NCBI RefSeq assembly: GCF_000307875.1 | Contig: NZ_AJLS01000055.1 | Location: 1-64,000, forward strand | DNA length: 64,000 nucleotides | Source of the DNA: Neobacillus bataviensis LMG 21833 | GTDB taxonomy: Bacteria; Bacillota; Bacilli; Bacillales; Cytobacillaceae | Direction: 5' to 3' | In this document: positions 1 to 7,840 of the stretch, piece after piece | How the letters are laid out: each line of letters opens with the position of its first letter | Position numbering within the stretch: the first letter of the stretch is position 1 | Notes under the pieces: model-generated | What the model was told of the DNA's origin: nothing | The model's input: only the letters and a program-made list of their open reading frames with translations | The model's database searches: none | Position numbers and translations under genes: made by a program

Positions 1-14
1 CGTGTTTCCTTTAT

Positions 15-71
15 CTCAGTCGAAGCGCTCCAGTCCATACACCGATAGACGGGCGCCTTCCGCTTTTCTTA
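15..71. repeat. Possible fragment of a dispersed Bacillus intergenic palindromic repeat
   Basis: Read on the minus strand, the stretch begins AAGAAAAGCGGAAGGCGCC and ends near GGAGCGCTTCGACTGAG. GCGCC and GGAGCGC can pair as the two ends of a hairpin. The opening AAGAAAAGCG is shared with the longer element at 62445-62567. It resembles the G+C-rich hairpin repeats scattered between genes in Bacillaceae. Only one side of the surroundings is visible, so the boundaries are approximate. Confidence 0.4.
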
Positions 72-77
72 GTTTGA

Positions 78-389
78 TTAGCGAATAATGATTCGATTTA
101 TTGGGAACCATCCGCCAGGTTTTAATTGATAATAATATTGTCCGCCACGGCCTTCATCAATTAAGATAATGTCCCCGGTCGCAAGGAATCTCCCCTCGTA
201 ATTTGTCGGAATTCTATCGGTCACATTAAAACGGCTAAAGGTCTCCTGTAAACAATGTTCACGGCTATTTGCGGGTATAAGAATTCGATAAACCTCTTTA
301 TACCCTTTTCGTTCACGATACTTTGGAGTTTGAAAGATCGTCACATCATATTGATTACATGCTCGTTTTGTTAACATTTTGATCATCAT
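78..389 (-). CDS. yodL: YodL-like small protein
   Basis: A basic cytoplasmic protein of about 100 residues with no signal peptide or membrane segment. It carries the 'YDVTIFQTPK' start and the 'TGDIIL' segment that I associate with the YodL family. In B. subtilis YodL is a sporulation protein reported to affect MreB and cell shape; that function is carried over from the family, not shown here. Placement next to yozD, yodN, yozE, yokU and kamA matches B. subtilis order and supports the name. A GGAGGTAT ribosome binding site precedes two tandem ATG codons (389 and 386). A 10-bp inverted repeat lies just upstream. Confidence 0.6.
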   Translation of the reverse strand: MMIKMLTKRACNQYDVTIFQTPKYRERKGYKEVYRILIPANSREHCLQETFSRFNVTDRIPTNYEGRFLATGDIILIDEGRGGQYYYQLKPGGWFPINRIIIR

Positions 390-400
390 ATACCTCCAAT

Positions 401-429
401 TAATTAGAATTTATTGTCTATTCTAATTA
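401..429 (-). promoter_or_regulatory. Inverted repeat upstream of yodL, possible operator
   Basis: TAATTAGAAT at 401-410 and ATTCTAATTA at 420-429 are perfect 10-bp inverted repeats with a 9-bp spacer. They sit about 12-40 bp upstream of the yodL start, beside its ribosome binding site. There is no U tract, so a terminator is unlikely and a dimeric repressor site is the better reading. I do not recognise the regulator. Confidence 0.45.
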
Positions 430-540
430 TTAGCTGTCGATGATGTCGATTCCTCCATAGAAACTTAAATATTTTTGTCGAATTTCATTTTTTAAAAATA
501 TTTATTTTAATGGAAGTGTCCTTCCAAATATGTTAGGTTT

Positions 541-711
541 TTATTCCTCCACCTCTTCGTCAATAATGCTCTTTTCAATCAAATATTCGAATGTTATATC
601 CGCAAGCTCTTCCAATTCTTCCTCGCTAGGAACGTATCCCCTTTTTACAAGCTCATGAAAGAAAAATTCGGCAATTTCTTCCGTGTCAATGAATACTTCA
701 ATTTCTCTCAT
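541..711 (-). CDS. yozD: YozD-like small acidic protein (56 aa)
   Basis: A 56-residue, strongly acidic open frame starting MREIEVFIDTEEIAEFFF and ending in an Asp/Glu-rich tail. It is preceded by a good ribosome binding site (AAAGGGGGCG, 7 nt before ATG). The 'TEEIAEFF...RGY-P-EEELEELADITFEYL' pattern is what I expect of the YozD family. The place between yodL and yodN also fits B. subtilis. Function is unknown. The reading is soluble and helical, without membrane or export signals. Confidence 0.65.
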   Translation of the reverse strand: MREIEVFIDTEEIAEFFFHELVKRGYVPSEEELEELADITFEYLIEKSIIDEEVEE

Positions 712-896
712 AGCATCGCCCCCTTTTTAGAGAATGTATGATGTACATGGCCTTTTCATGCTATTTACTTTGATTTCCATATACCATTTGATTTAACCCA
801 AAATATCCAGAAATAAGGAAATAATTTATTTAAGAGAGCATGTCTAATTTGGATTGGACAAGCATAGGATGTAAAAAAACACTTTGAGGTGATCAA

Positions 897-1064
897 ATGT
901 CGAACTTGCAATTGAAGTTAGAGGCGTTTATTGATGATGTTAACCGTGAGGATAGTCTCACCCTACGATTCATGGAGAAGATAACTGACACCATGTTTTT
1001 TCTGATTAAATGGGCTGCAATTCCGTTTGCTATCTATTTATTATTTGTCATTTCAAGCTGGTAG
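897..1064 (+). CDS. Small single-pass membrane protein (55 aa), unknown
   Basis: A plus-strand frame of 55 residues with a strong ribosome binding site (TTGAGGTGATC before ATG). The N-terminal half is charged and probably helical ('LQLKLEAFIDDVNRED'). Residues 38-53 are a single hydrophobic segment rich in Ile, Leu and Phe. Its TAG stop directly abuts the stop of the convergent yodN-like gene at 1065. I do not recognise the family. The ribosome binding site and clean composition argue for a real gene. Confidence 0.5.
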   Translation: MSNLQLKLEAFIDDVNREDSLTLRFMEKITDTMFFLIKWAAIPFAIYLLFVISSW

Positions 1065-1763
1065 CTAGACATGGCTTTTGCCATCGTTGCTTGTTAGACC
1101 TTCTAATTTTCTAAGAATCACGCGCATGACCTGATAATATTCTTGATCCTGAAACAGTTCATATAAAGTTCGGTAATCATTATATATGTCTAATAGATTA
1201 TCGATTAATTCCTTTTTTTCCTTTTTACGTTCGATTTCTTCAACTTCTGCTTTTCTTATCATGTTCTGCAATAATTTTGGGGTTTTTTCTGCTTTTTCAT
1301 TTTTATTGACTAAGTATAGGAGACCTAATTTTTGAATAAAGGTGTCGGCATTCTCCGCATCGGCAACAAGAGTTAATTCCTCCTCCCCCGCTTCAAGCCA
1401 TTCCCCATCACTAACCCTTGAAAGTTCATAAATGACATCTTCCCAGGCATCCTCTTTGTAGCGCCAAATTTCGGTTCGAAAACCAACAACTTTAAATAAA
1501 TCAGCACCATAACCACTTACCTGAACTAAATCTCCGAAAAAAAACTTGTATTCAATATCAATCTGTTCCTGCTCCATAACTGTGCCATCATATTCTGAAA
1601 GTAATTGTAAGGCTTCTTCAATAAATAAACCTTCACTCTTATTTACTTCATACACATATTTCCCTTCCAGCCATTTGACATCAGTGACCTTACCGACGGT
1701 GCCATACATAGTAATCACAACGGTATCACCAATCTGATACTTCGATTTTTTCCTTTTTGCCAT
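1065..1763 (-). CDS. yodN: YodN-like protein with two SH3/KOW-like domains, unknown function
   Basis: About 232 residues from an internal ATG (1763) preceded by GGGAGGAC; the longer frame to 1808 has no ribosome binding site. Residues 8-40 ('QIGDTVVITMYGTVGKVTDV') and about 75-130 ('FGDLVQVSGYGADLFKVVGF') each look like a small SH3/KOW-type barrel. A charged, Lys/Glu-rich helical tail follows. No signal peptide or membrane helix is present. Position next to yozE and yokU matches YodN of B. subtilis, and the name rests mainly on that. No function can be assigned. Confidence 0.55.
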   Translation of the reverse strand: MAKRKKSKYQIGDTVVITMYGTVGKVTDVKWLEGKYVYEVNKSEGLFIEEALQLLSEYDGTVMEQEQIDIEYKFFFGDLVQVSGYGADLFKVVGFRTEIWRYKEDAWEDVIYELSRVSDGEWLEAGEEELTLVADAENADTFIQKLGLLYLVNKNEKAEKTPKLLQNMIRKAEVEEIERKKEKKELIDNLLDIYNDYRTLYELFQDQEYYQVMRVILRKLEGLTSNDGKSHV

Positions 1764-1854
1764 GTCCTCCCATCCCCTCAATTGGATTAGTCTGAATAGT
1801 ATATACAATAGTATATGCGTGGTAATGGATATCGCTAATGTGATTTAAAAAATG

Positions 1855-1881
1855 AAAAAATCGCCTCCAATTTGGAGACGA
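1855..1881 (-). terminator. Rho-independent terminator after yozE
   Basis: Minus-strand hairpin TCGTCTCC-AAATT-GGAGGCGA followed by a run of six T residues. It lies 17 bp past the yozE stop codon. Confidence 0.85.
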
Positions 1882-1897
1882 TGTCATTTCTTCATTA

Positions 1898-2119
1898 TTA
1901 ACTTTCGGACGCGATATATTGCTGCCAGGCTTCATCAAACACAGTCATAGACTCCAAATAAGATCCATTTAGTTCCAAATAAGAACTTAATTCATGGTAA
2001 TCTTCAGCTGTTTTTGGAAAAGCATGATCCAGATAGGCATGGTTAGCAAACTTACTTATCTCATCCTTTGGTGCTGGATGTCTATATTTCATTAGGAAAT
2101 GATAAAATGATTTTCTCAT
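1898..2119 (-). CDS. yozE: YozE family SAM-like domain protein
   Basis: About 73 residues beginning MRKSFYHFLMKYRHP, the hallmark start of YozE (DUF1250), which folds as a small SAM-like helical bundle. The conserved stretch 'FANHAYLDHAFPKTAEDYHELSSYLE' is present. The start is ATG 2119 or the TTG just before it, both served by GAAGAAGG; an upstream ATG at 2155 lacks a ribosome binding site. The protein is cytoplasmic and no biochemical function is known for the family. It lies between the yodN-like gene and yokU, as in related bacilli. Confidence 0.85.
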   Translation of the reverse strand: MRKSFYHFLMKYRHPAPKDEISKFANHAYLDHAFPKTAEDYHELSSYLELNGSYLESMTVFDEAWQQYIASES

Positions 2120-2204
2120 CAATAAATGACCTTCTTCACTGGTTACAGATTTCATATGAAATACTATAACGGATTAGGTCGTTTCCGTCTACCTGTAAAA
2201 CTGG

Positions 2205-2231
2205 AAAAAGCAGCCCAAAATCGGGGCTGCT
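2205..2231 (-). terminator. Terminator of the kamA-yokU unit
   Basis: Minus-strand hairpin AGCAGCCC-CGATTTT-GGGCTGCT followed by TTTTCC, starting 5 bp after the yokU stop codon. Confidence 0.9.
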
Positions 2232-2235
2232 CACT

Positions 2236-2520
2236 TTAGGAGGAAAAATCAAAATAATTCTTTTTCAATAACTTTTGAATTTTCATTAATTCCTCAAAGG
2301 CAATCACTTTGCCAATTTGCTTGCAATCAATAAGATACAAATGATTCTCAATTTCTTTGACAATGACCTCACTCTGATAAATCATGTCACAATCTCTGCA
2401 GCAGTATGTGGGGGTTTTCGCGATTTCAATCGCTCTTAAACCGTCCGGTAATTCCCAAAACACGGAATCCGTTATTTGTTCTACATTGATGCTGTTGCAC
2501 CATTCACATTCAATTTTCAC
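2236..2520 (-). CDS. yokU: YokU family zinc-finger protein
   Basis: A 94-residue protein with two CxxC pairs, CEWC at residues 5-8 and CRDC at about 41-44, giving a YgiT-type zinc ribbon. The start is GTG, preceded by a G-rich ribosome binding site (GGGGGGCGGGAAGG). It follows kamA by 24 bp and ends at a strong terminator, so it is the last gene of the kamA transcript. YokU proteins sit beside kamA in many bacilli. Their role is unknown; the zinc ribbon hints at nucleic-acid or protein binding. Confidence 0.85.
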   Translation of the reverse strand: MKIECEWCNSINVEQITDSVFWELPDGLRAIEIAKTPTYCCRDCDMIYQSEVIVKEIENHLYLIDCKQIGKVIAFEELMKIQKLLKKNYFDFSS

Positions 2521-2544
2521 CCTTCCCGCCCCCCTATTCCTTTA

Positions 2545-3957
2545 TCAACTCAGAAGCTCTTTATTGGCCTTTTCCTTCTCAGTCAAGGCAATAAATTTCT
2601 TTTCCTTTAATTCATCACGCTTACTCCGCTTATCCTTTAATGAGGTATGTGCAGGGTCCTGATTATAATTCTGACGGCGATTCAATCTTGTTAAACCTTC
2701 CGGAACAAGATTAAAATGTTGATCATTCATGATACCAGCAATACCTGCAAGCGACCGTTTCTCGTCCATTTCCGGATAAATTTCTTGAAAGTACCCTTCC
2801 GCTCTACCCGGTACATAGTTTTCCGGTTCCGGATAAGAGGTAATCACCCCTTCAAAATTACGGAGAACCACTTTTTCCGGGCTTTGGGAAATTAAATAGT
2901 TCGGCTGCAGGGCGATTTTCCCGCCGCCGCCAGGAGCATCTACGACAAAAGTCGGGACAGCATATCCGCTTGTATGTCCGCGCAGTCCCTCAATAATTTC
3001 GAGTCCTTTCGATACAGGTGCCCGGAAATGGCCAATTCCCTCTGACAGGTCACATTGATAAATATAATATGGGCGAACACGAATTTTGACGAGGTCATGC
3101 ATCAGCATTTTCATAATCGGAACACTGTCATTAATTCCTGCCAAGATAACCGACTGATTACCAAGCGGAACTCCTGCGTTTGCCAGCATTTCACATGCTC
3201 TTTTTGAATCATCGGTAATTTCGATAGATGTATTAAAATGAGTATTTAACCACACAGGATGGTATTTTTTCAAAATATTGCAGAGGTTTTCGGTAATTCT
3301 CTGCGGAAAGACAACAGGTGCCCTTGTTCCAATCCGAATAATTTCCACATGATCAATTTCTCGTAAATTTTTTAGGATATATTCTAAAATATTATCATTG
3401 ATTAATAGCCCGTCACCACCGGAAATTAATACATCACGAACCTGCGGTGTCTGCCTAATATAGGAAATGGCGGCATCTAACTGCTTCTTCGGAACACCCA
3501 TCCCTATCTGCCCGGAGAAGCGTCTTCTTGTACAATAGCGACAATACATCGAGCATTGATTGGTCACAAGGAATAGGACACGGTCAGGATAGCGGTGCGT
3601 CAGACCAGGTACTGGGGAATCCTCATCCTCATACAATGGATCCTCCAGGTCATATTTCGTTTTATAAATTTCCTTTGAAATCGGAACAGATTGCATTCTG
3701 ATTGGGCACCTAGAATCGTCAGGATTCATTAAGGAAGCATAATATGGAGTAATATTTAAGGGAATCGTTTTCGTTGAGATCCTTACGCCCTCCTCTTCAT
3801 CAGGAGTTAAGTTAATCACCTTTTTAAGATCGTCTACTGTGCGGATAGTATTGGTTAATTGCCAGAGCCAATCATTCCACTGCTCTTCCTGAACATCTTT
3901 CCAGAGCTCTATATCCTGCCAATGCCTTTTAGGTTTATATAAAAATTGCTTCATCAT
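2545..3957 (-). CDS. kamA: L-lysine 2,3-aminomutase
   Basis: Radical-SAM, PLP-dependent enzyme that moves the alpha-amino group of L-lysine to give L-beta-lysine. The 470 residues include the iron-sulfur triad C135-C139-C142 (CSMYCRYC). A PLP-binding lysine lies in 'PGGGGK' at K347. Length and motifs match KamA (YodO) of B. subtilis. ATG 3957 has a GGGGGAATGG ribosome binding site. A -24/-12 sigma-54 promoter lies about 25 nt upstream of the expected transcript start, and the activator gene is directly upstream, so kamA-yokU is probably switched on by that activator. Confidence 0.97.
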   Translation of the reverse strand: MMKQFLYKPKRHWQDIELWKDVQEEQWNDWLWQLTNTIRTVDDLKKVINLTPDEEEGVRISTKTIPLNITPYYASLMNPDDSRCPIRMQSVPISKEIYKTKYDLEDPLYEDEDSPVPGLTHRYPDRVLFLVTNQCSMYCRYCTRRRFSGQIGMGVPKKQLDAAISYIRQTPQVRDVLISGGDGLLINDNILEYILKNLREIDHVEIIRIGTRAPVVFPQRITENLCNILKKYHPVWLNTHFNTSIEITDDSKRACEMLANAGVPLGNQSVILAGINDSVPIMKMLMHDLVKIRVRPYYIYQCDLSEGIGHFRAPVSKGLEIIEGLRGHTSGYAVPTFVVDAPGGGGKIALQPNYLISQSPEKVVLRNFEGVITSYPEPENYVPGRAEGYFQEIYPEMDEKRSLAGIAGIMNDQHFNLVPEGLTRLNRRQNYNQDPAHTSLKDKRSKRDELKEKKFIALTEKEKANKELLS

Positions 3958-3992
3958 CCATTCCCCCTAAAACTTGCTTTATTACCTAAATA

Positions 3993-4008
3993 TGCAAGTT
4001 TCGTGCCA
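3993..4008 (-). promoter_or_regulatory. Sigma-54 (-24/-12) promoter of kamA
   Basis: Minus-strand TGGCACGAAACTTGCA matches the sigma-54 consensus TGGCAC-N5-TTGCA exactly, with 10 bp between the invariant GG and GC. It lies 36 bp upstream of the kamA ATG and just downstream of a sigma-54 activator gene. In Bacillus thuringiensis kamA has been reported to depend on sigma-54 and sigma-K, which agrees. Confidence 0.92.
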
Positions 4009-4041
4009 TTTTTTAAAACAGCTTGAGAAGTGGGTTTGATG

Positions 4042-4069
4042 GAAAATTCATAATTTTAATAAGAATTTC
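4042..4069 (-). promoter_or_regulatory. Possible activator (UAS) site upstream of kamA promoter
   Basis: GAAAATTC (4042-4049) and GAATTTC (4063-4069) form an imperfect inverted repeat about 35-60 bp upstream of the -24 element. That is where a sigma-54 enhancer-binding protein could dock. The assignment rests only on symmetry and position. Confidence 0.35.
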
Positions 4070-4071
4070 AT

Positions 4072-4097
4072 AAAAAAAAGCGCCGAAAACTCGGCGG
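4072..4097 (-). terminator. Terminator of the sigma-54 activator gene
   Basis: Minus-strand GCCGCCGAGTTTTCGGCGC hairpin followed by eight T residues, immediately after the activator stop codon. It separates the activator transcript from kamA. Confidence 0.9.
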
Positions 4098-4098
4098 C

Positions 4099-5502
4099 TT
4101 ACTCCATCATTTTTTTCATTTTATATTGTAATGTCTGCCTCGGAATTTCCAGAAGCTTTGCTGCCTGGTTAATATTCCCCGCACATTGGTCAAGTGCATC
4201 TTTGATCAGTGTTTTCTCTACTGTTTCAAGATTCTTTCTTAATGATAAACCCTCAAGAGGAGGATTCTTTCCCTTTGATTGGGCAGGAGGCTGCCGCAGC
4301 ATGATTGGCAAATCCTCAACCCGTAGGTTTCTCATCTCGCAAACATTCATCATATATTCCACGGTATGTTTAAGTTCCCGGACGTTCCCTGGCCACGGAT
4401 AGTCAATGAAGAAACGTTCAAGCTTTTTATCCACACCTTGAATATCTTTTTTTAGTTTTTTATTAAACTCTTGAATAAAGTTTTTCGTTAAATACAATAT
4501 ATCCTTTTGCCGATTCCTTAAGGGAAGGAGGGAGAAAGTGAATACATTTAAGCGATAATAGAGGTCAGATCGCAGCTTCTGTTCCTCTAGTGCCATGCTT
4601 GGGTGTACATTCATGGCCGCGATCACACGGACATCAACGGAAATATTTTGCGAGCTGCCAACCCTTCGCACCATTCCATCCTCTAACACCCGTAATAGCT
4701 TCGCCTGCAGTTCAATCGGCATGGTATGTAGTTCATCCAGAAACAGGGTTCCACCGTCAGCAAGTTCAAATAGCCCTTTGCGATCGACTGCCCCCGTATA
4801 GCTGCCTTTTGCGGTGCCAAATAGGATACTTTCCAACAAGGTTTCTGGGATGGCGGCACAGTTTTGGGCAATAAAAGCACCACTCGAACGAAGTGATTCA
4901 TGATGAATTCCTTGGACAAATAATTCCTTCCCCGTTCCCGACTCACCATAGACAAGAATCGGAGAATCTGATTTAGCCAGTTTCCTAGCTTCATCTATCA
5001 AGCTGCTAAATTCAGGAGTAATCGTCATTAAATCATTTAATGTATAGTTTACTTGCTTTGATAATTTTTTCTTTCTGCTCTTATTGACCCCTTTTTGTAA
5101 ATCCAATAACCTTTCTGCCAGCAGCTTCATCCGCGAATAGTCTTTCGCAATTTCAACAGCCCCGATTATGTCTTCGCCGAGAAAGATTGGCAGTGTCGTG
5201 TTAATGGTATCAATTCTTGTCCCATGTAAATTCAGATAAACCTGTGTTTGATTGTAAATCGGCTTCCCTGTTTTAATCACCTTTAAAAGCGTACTGGATT
5301 CTTCAGTCATCGAGGGGAATGCATCAATTAAATGCTTTCCCTGCACTTCCTTGACATCCATGCCATCATGCTTTGCTGCAACTTCATTATAAAAAATAGT
5401 TCTTCCTTCTATATTGACCACATGGATCCCTTCATCAATGCTCTTAAGAATGGCGGTCAGAACTTCTTGCGTTAAAGCCGTTAATTGAACCATTTCATTC
5501 AC
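4099..5502 (-). CDS. kamR: Sigma-54-dependent activator (RocR/KamR type)
   Basis: A 467-residue enhancer-binding protein, likely the activator of kamA. Residues 8-125 form a PAS-like sensor. A short linker is followed by an AAA+ domain with Walker A GESGTGKE (186-193), the sigma-54 contact loop written GSYTGA (233-238) instead of the usual GAFTGA, and Walker B GGTLFLDE (250-257). The C-terminus has a Fis-type helix-turn-helix ('NINQAAKLLEIPRQTLQYK'). The start is GTG 5502 or ATG 5493. Terminators flank it on both sides, so it is its own unit. The sensed signal is unknown; lysine or a pathway intermediate is my guess. Confidence 0.9.
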   Translation of the reverse strand: MNEMVQLTALTQEVLTAILKSIDEGIHVVNIEGRTIFYNEVAAKHDGMDVKEVQGKHLIDAFPSMTEESSTLLKVIKTGKPIYNQTQVYLNLHGTRIDTINTTLPIFLGEDIIGAVEIAKDYSRMKLLAERLLDLQKGVNKSRKKKLSKQVNYTLNDLMTITPEFSSLIDEARKLAKSDSPILVYGESGTGKELFVQGIHHESLRSSGAFIAQNCAAIPETLLESILFGTAKGSYTGAVDRKGLFELADGGTLFLDELHTMPIELQAKLLRVLEDGMVRRVGSSQNISVDVRVIAAMNVHPSMALEEQKLRSDLYYRLNVFTFSLLPLRNRQKDILYLTKNFIQEFNKKLKKDIQGVDKKLERFFIDYPWPGNVRELKHTVEYMMNVCEMRNLRVEDLPIMLRQPPAQSKGKNPPLEGLSLRKNLETVEKTLIKDALDQCAGNINQAAKLLEIPRQTLQYKMKKMME

Positions 5503-5531
5503 CTACCCTTCTGGAGGTATTGTAAGGTGCC

Positions 5532-5552
5532 GAAAAATTGGCTTCTTCAGCC
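5532..5552 (-). terminator. Terminator after ablB
   Basis: Minus-strand GGCT-GAAGA-AGCC followed by AATTTTT, 7 bp beyond the ablB stop. The stem is short (4 bp, extendable), so termination may be partial. Confidence 0.6.
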
Positions 5553-5558
5553 GAAATA

Positions 5559-6413
5559 TTAGCAGGTTGCCAGATTCTTCACCCACATATTCATATTTTC
5601 GAGCTTGTCATAAATATAGCAATTATTAACGAACCTTCCCCGGTACGAATAGCCAAGTTGAAATAAAACAGCGTTCATCCCGAAGGATAATGACCTTGCA
5701 ATCGAATAGGCACAAAAAATTCCGTTTCGTTTCAATTCCCGTTCAAGCTCCTGAAGAATAATCTTCATCAGTCCATATTTCCTGTGCTCCGTTAATGTGG
5801 CACAATCCGTTAATTCGGCATTTTTATAAAAGGAATTGATTTCGGCAGAAGCGGCACTGACAATTTTCCCTTGATAAAAAAAGATGTAATAAATCGTTCC
5901 CTCCTGCATCGTCTTTTTTACATATTCCTGGTCATGTAATGGGGTTGGATAGATTTGAAATACTTGTTTATAGAGGGCTGAAAGCTCCACAGCACAGCTC
6001 TCATCCGCTTTTTTTAATTCATATTCCTTTGGTGGGTACGTTTTTTCCACTGAAGTGTCTAATTGATAAATGCTATGAATCATCCCGTCTTCGGTAATCC
6101 AATGATCATTGCGTTTCCGTTCCGGTGTATAGAATTTAGAGAAAAAGTGGGCATCTGAGCCCAGAAAATAGCGGTCAACCACTGCCTCAGGCTGAAGTCC
6201 TTTTTCGAAAAATAGCAGAAAATCTTCGCTGCGAGCCTTGATAATTAATTTTTCCGCTTGGTGCTTGTGGGCTAGTTCCTCTGCTTTTTCAAGCAATAAT
6301 CGTGTATTCCCACGATAATCATCCACACGAATTCGTTTATTAAACGGGTCTAGATACACCTCAAGGAAATAACTTTCTTCCTCCAGATAAATGGTGGACG
6401 CGGTTAAGTTCAT
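5559..6413 (-). CDS. ablB: Beta-lysine N6-acetyltransferase (GNAT)
   Basis: A 284-residue GNAT acetyltransferase of the AblB/YodP family, expected to acetylate beta-lysine made by KamA. The N-terminal half resembles other AblB proteins. The GNAT fold spans about 130-270, with the acetyl-CoA loop region near 'LTEHRKYGLMKIILQELERELK'. In methanogens the product is the osmolyte N6-acetyl-beta-lysine. In bacilli the neighbours (M20 deacylase, CoA-transferase, aminotransferase) suggest that it is instead a degradation intermediate. ATG 6413 has AAGGAGTGA at 5 nt. Terminators lie before and after, so it may have its own promoter or depend on read-through. Confidence 0.9.
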   Translation of the reverse strand: MNLTASTIYLEEESYFLEVYLDPFNKRIRVDDYRGNTRLLLEKAEELAHKHQAEKLIIKARSEDFLLFFEKGLQPEAVVDRYFLGSDAHFFSKFYTPERKRNDHWITEDGMIHSIYQLDTSVEKTYPPKEYELKKADESCAVELSALYKQVFQIYPTPLHDQEYVKKTMQEGTIYYIFFYQGKIVSAASAEINSFYKNAELTDCATLTEHRKYGLMKIILQELERELKRNGIFCAYSIARSLSFGMNAVLFQLGYSYRGRFVNNCYIYDKLENMNMWVKNLATC

Positions 6414-6454
6414 TTAGGTCACTCCTTACAGTGATTTCTCTGTCACGTCTATTT

Positions 6455-6488
6455 GAAAAATGTCTGGCCAAGAATTAAGCCAGACATT
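6455..6488 (-). terminator. Terminator after yodQ
   Basis: Minus-strand AATGTCTGGC ... GCCAGACATTTTTC: a 10-bp perfect stem with a 10-nt loop and a T run. It closes the yodT-S-R-Q unit ahead of ablB. Confidence 0.9.
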
Positions 6489-6539
6489 CCATTCATTCAA
6501 TTCAATTATATCAATTAATTGTGTAAAATGGTGAATCCC

Positions 6540-7805
6540 CTACTCATCGACCTCGCACCATTTCAAGAGTGTTAATGCAATGATTTCACTTGCGGCAAAC
6601 AGATCTTCTAGATTAATATGCTCATTGGCATCATGTGCCGTTTCAGTTATACCAGGCCCGAACACAACGACGGGAGTATTACCCACTGTAGAAAGTATGC
6701 CGCCGTCTGTTCCCCATGGACTTGCTTCAACAATAGGGGGTGCTCCCTTCACTTCAATGAAACTATTTGTCAGTTCATTCATTAATGGATGGTCACTTCC
6801 AAGACTTCCAGGCAGCCACATGCCGCCAAACCATTCAAGATTGAGAGGATTTTCTCGCAGCCATTCATCCCCCTCATTTAATTCTCGCAGACAACTTTCC
6901 ATTTCATGCTGTGCCGCTTGAATCGTTTCTTCTGGCGACACGCCCATTCTCCCTTCAATAATGGCGGTGTCAGGCACCGATGAAGGCCATTCGCCGCTAG
7001 TAATCTTTCCAATGTTAATCGGAATCGGAATCGGGAATTTTTCAAAAAGGGGATCCGTTATTTTCTCATTTCTATCTTTCTCTAACTGTTGTAATCTTTG
7101 AATCACAAAAAGGGATTTCTCGATGGCACTGACTCCTTCGTATCTTGTACCTCCATGTGCCGCTTTACCGGTAATGGTGATGCGAAACCACATCGAACCT
7201 TGCTGCTTAGGAAATAGTTTCATATTCGTCGGTTCAGGAATAATGGCTCCGTCTGCATGATACCCCCTCAAAACAGCCGCAAGCGTCCCAGCCCCGCCGC
7301 TTTCCTCTTCAATTACACTTTGAAAAATAACATCCCCTTTCAGCTTAATGCCATTGGCGATCAACGACTCGATTGCCATTAGCAATGCCACATTTCCGCC
7401 TTTCATATCGGTTGCCCCGCGGCCATACAACTTTCCGCACTCAATCATGCCACTAAATGGGTCATGCTTCCAGCTTGACTCGTCCCCGACTGGAACGACA
7501 TCGATATGACCGTTTAAAATGATTGATTTGCCGCCGCCCGTACCTTTTAACACCGCTACCAGATTAGGATTTCCATCGAAGCTTTTGCGGTCACAGCAAT
7601 ATGCTGGGTGGTTTTTTAATTCAGCGCCGCCTATTTCCCAAATATCAAGTGCCAGCCCAAGCTGGCGACATTTTTCAATCACAAGTGCTTGCGTACTGCT
7701 TTCATTTCCCCGCGTACTATTTTCACGAACAAGGATTTGTAACAGTCTCGCTCCGCGTGCGCGATTCTCTTTTAGCCACTGCTTTATTTGGTTGTCATAT
7801 TTCAT
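6540..7805 (-). CDS. yodQ: M20 family amidohydrolase (ArgE/DapE-like deacylase)
   Basis: A 421-residue zinc-dependent deacylase. Metal-site motifs are in order: 'GHIDVVPVGD' (about 98-107), 'GRGATDMKGG' (about 129-138) and 'EEESGGAGT' (about 166-174). The dimerisation insert follows. The family includes acetylornithine deacetylases and succinyl-diaminopimelate desuccinylases. Here it probably removes the acetyl group from an N-acetylated intermediate of lysine degradation, which is an inference from context. Start ATG 7805 has GAGGAGGAG at 9 nt. It lies 35 bp behind yodR. Confidence 0.88.
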   Translation of the reverse strand: MKYDNQIKQWLKENRARGARLLQILVRENSTRGNESSTQALVIEKCRQLGLALDIWEIGGAELKNHPAYCCDRKSFDGNPNLVAVLKGTGGGKSIILNGHIDVVPVGDESSWKHDPFSGMIECGKLYGRGATDMKGGNVALLMAIESLIANGIKLKGDVIFQSVIEEESGGAGTLAAVLRGYHADGAIIPEPTNMKLFPKQQGSMWFRITITGKAAHGGTRYEGVSAIEKSLFVIQRLQQLEKDRNEKITDPLFEKFPIPIPINIGKITSGEWPSSVPDTAIIEGRMGVSPEETIQAAQHEMESCLRELNEGDEWLRENPLNLEWFGGMWLPGSLGSDHPLMNELTNSFIEVKGAPPIVEASPWGTDGGILSTVGNTPVVVFGPGITETAHDANEHINLEDLFAASEIIALTLLKWCEVDE

Positions 7806-7840
7806 CTACTGATTCACTCCTCCTCAAGGCAAATTTACGC

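Noticed and set aside
4590..4874. Plus-strand frames inside the sigma-54 activator gene
   Set aside because: Antisense to a well-supported AAA+ domain and without own signals.
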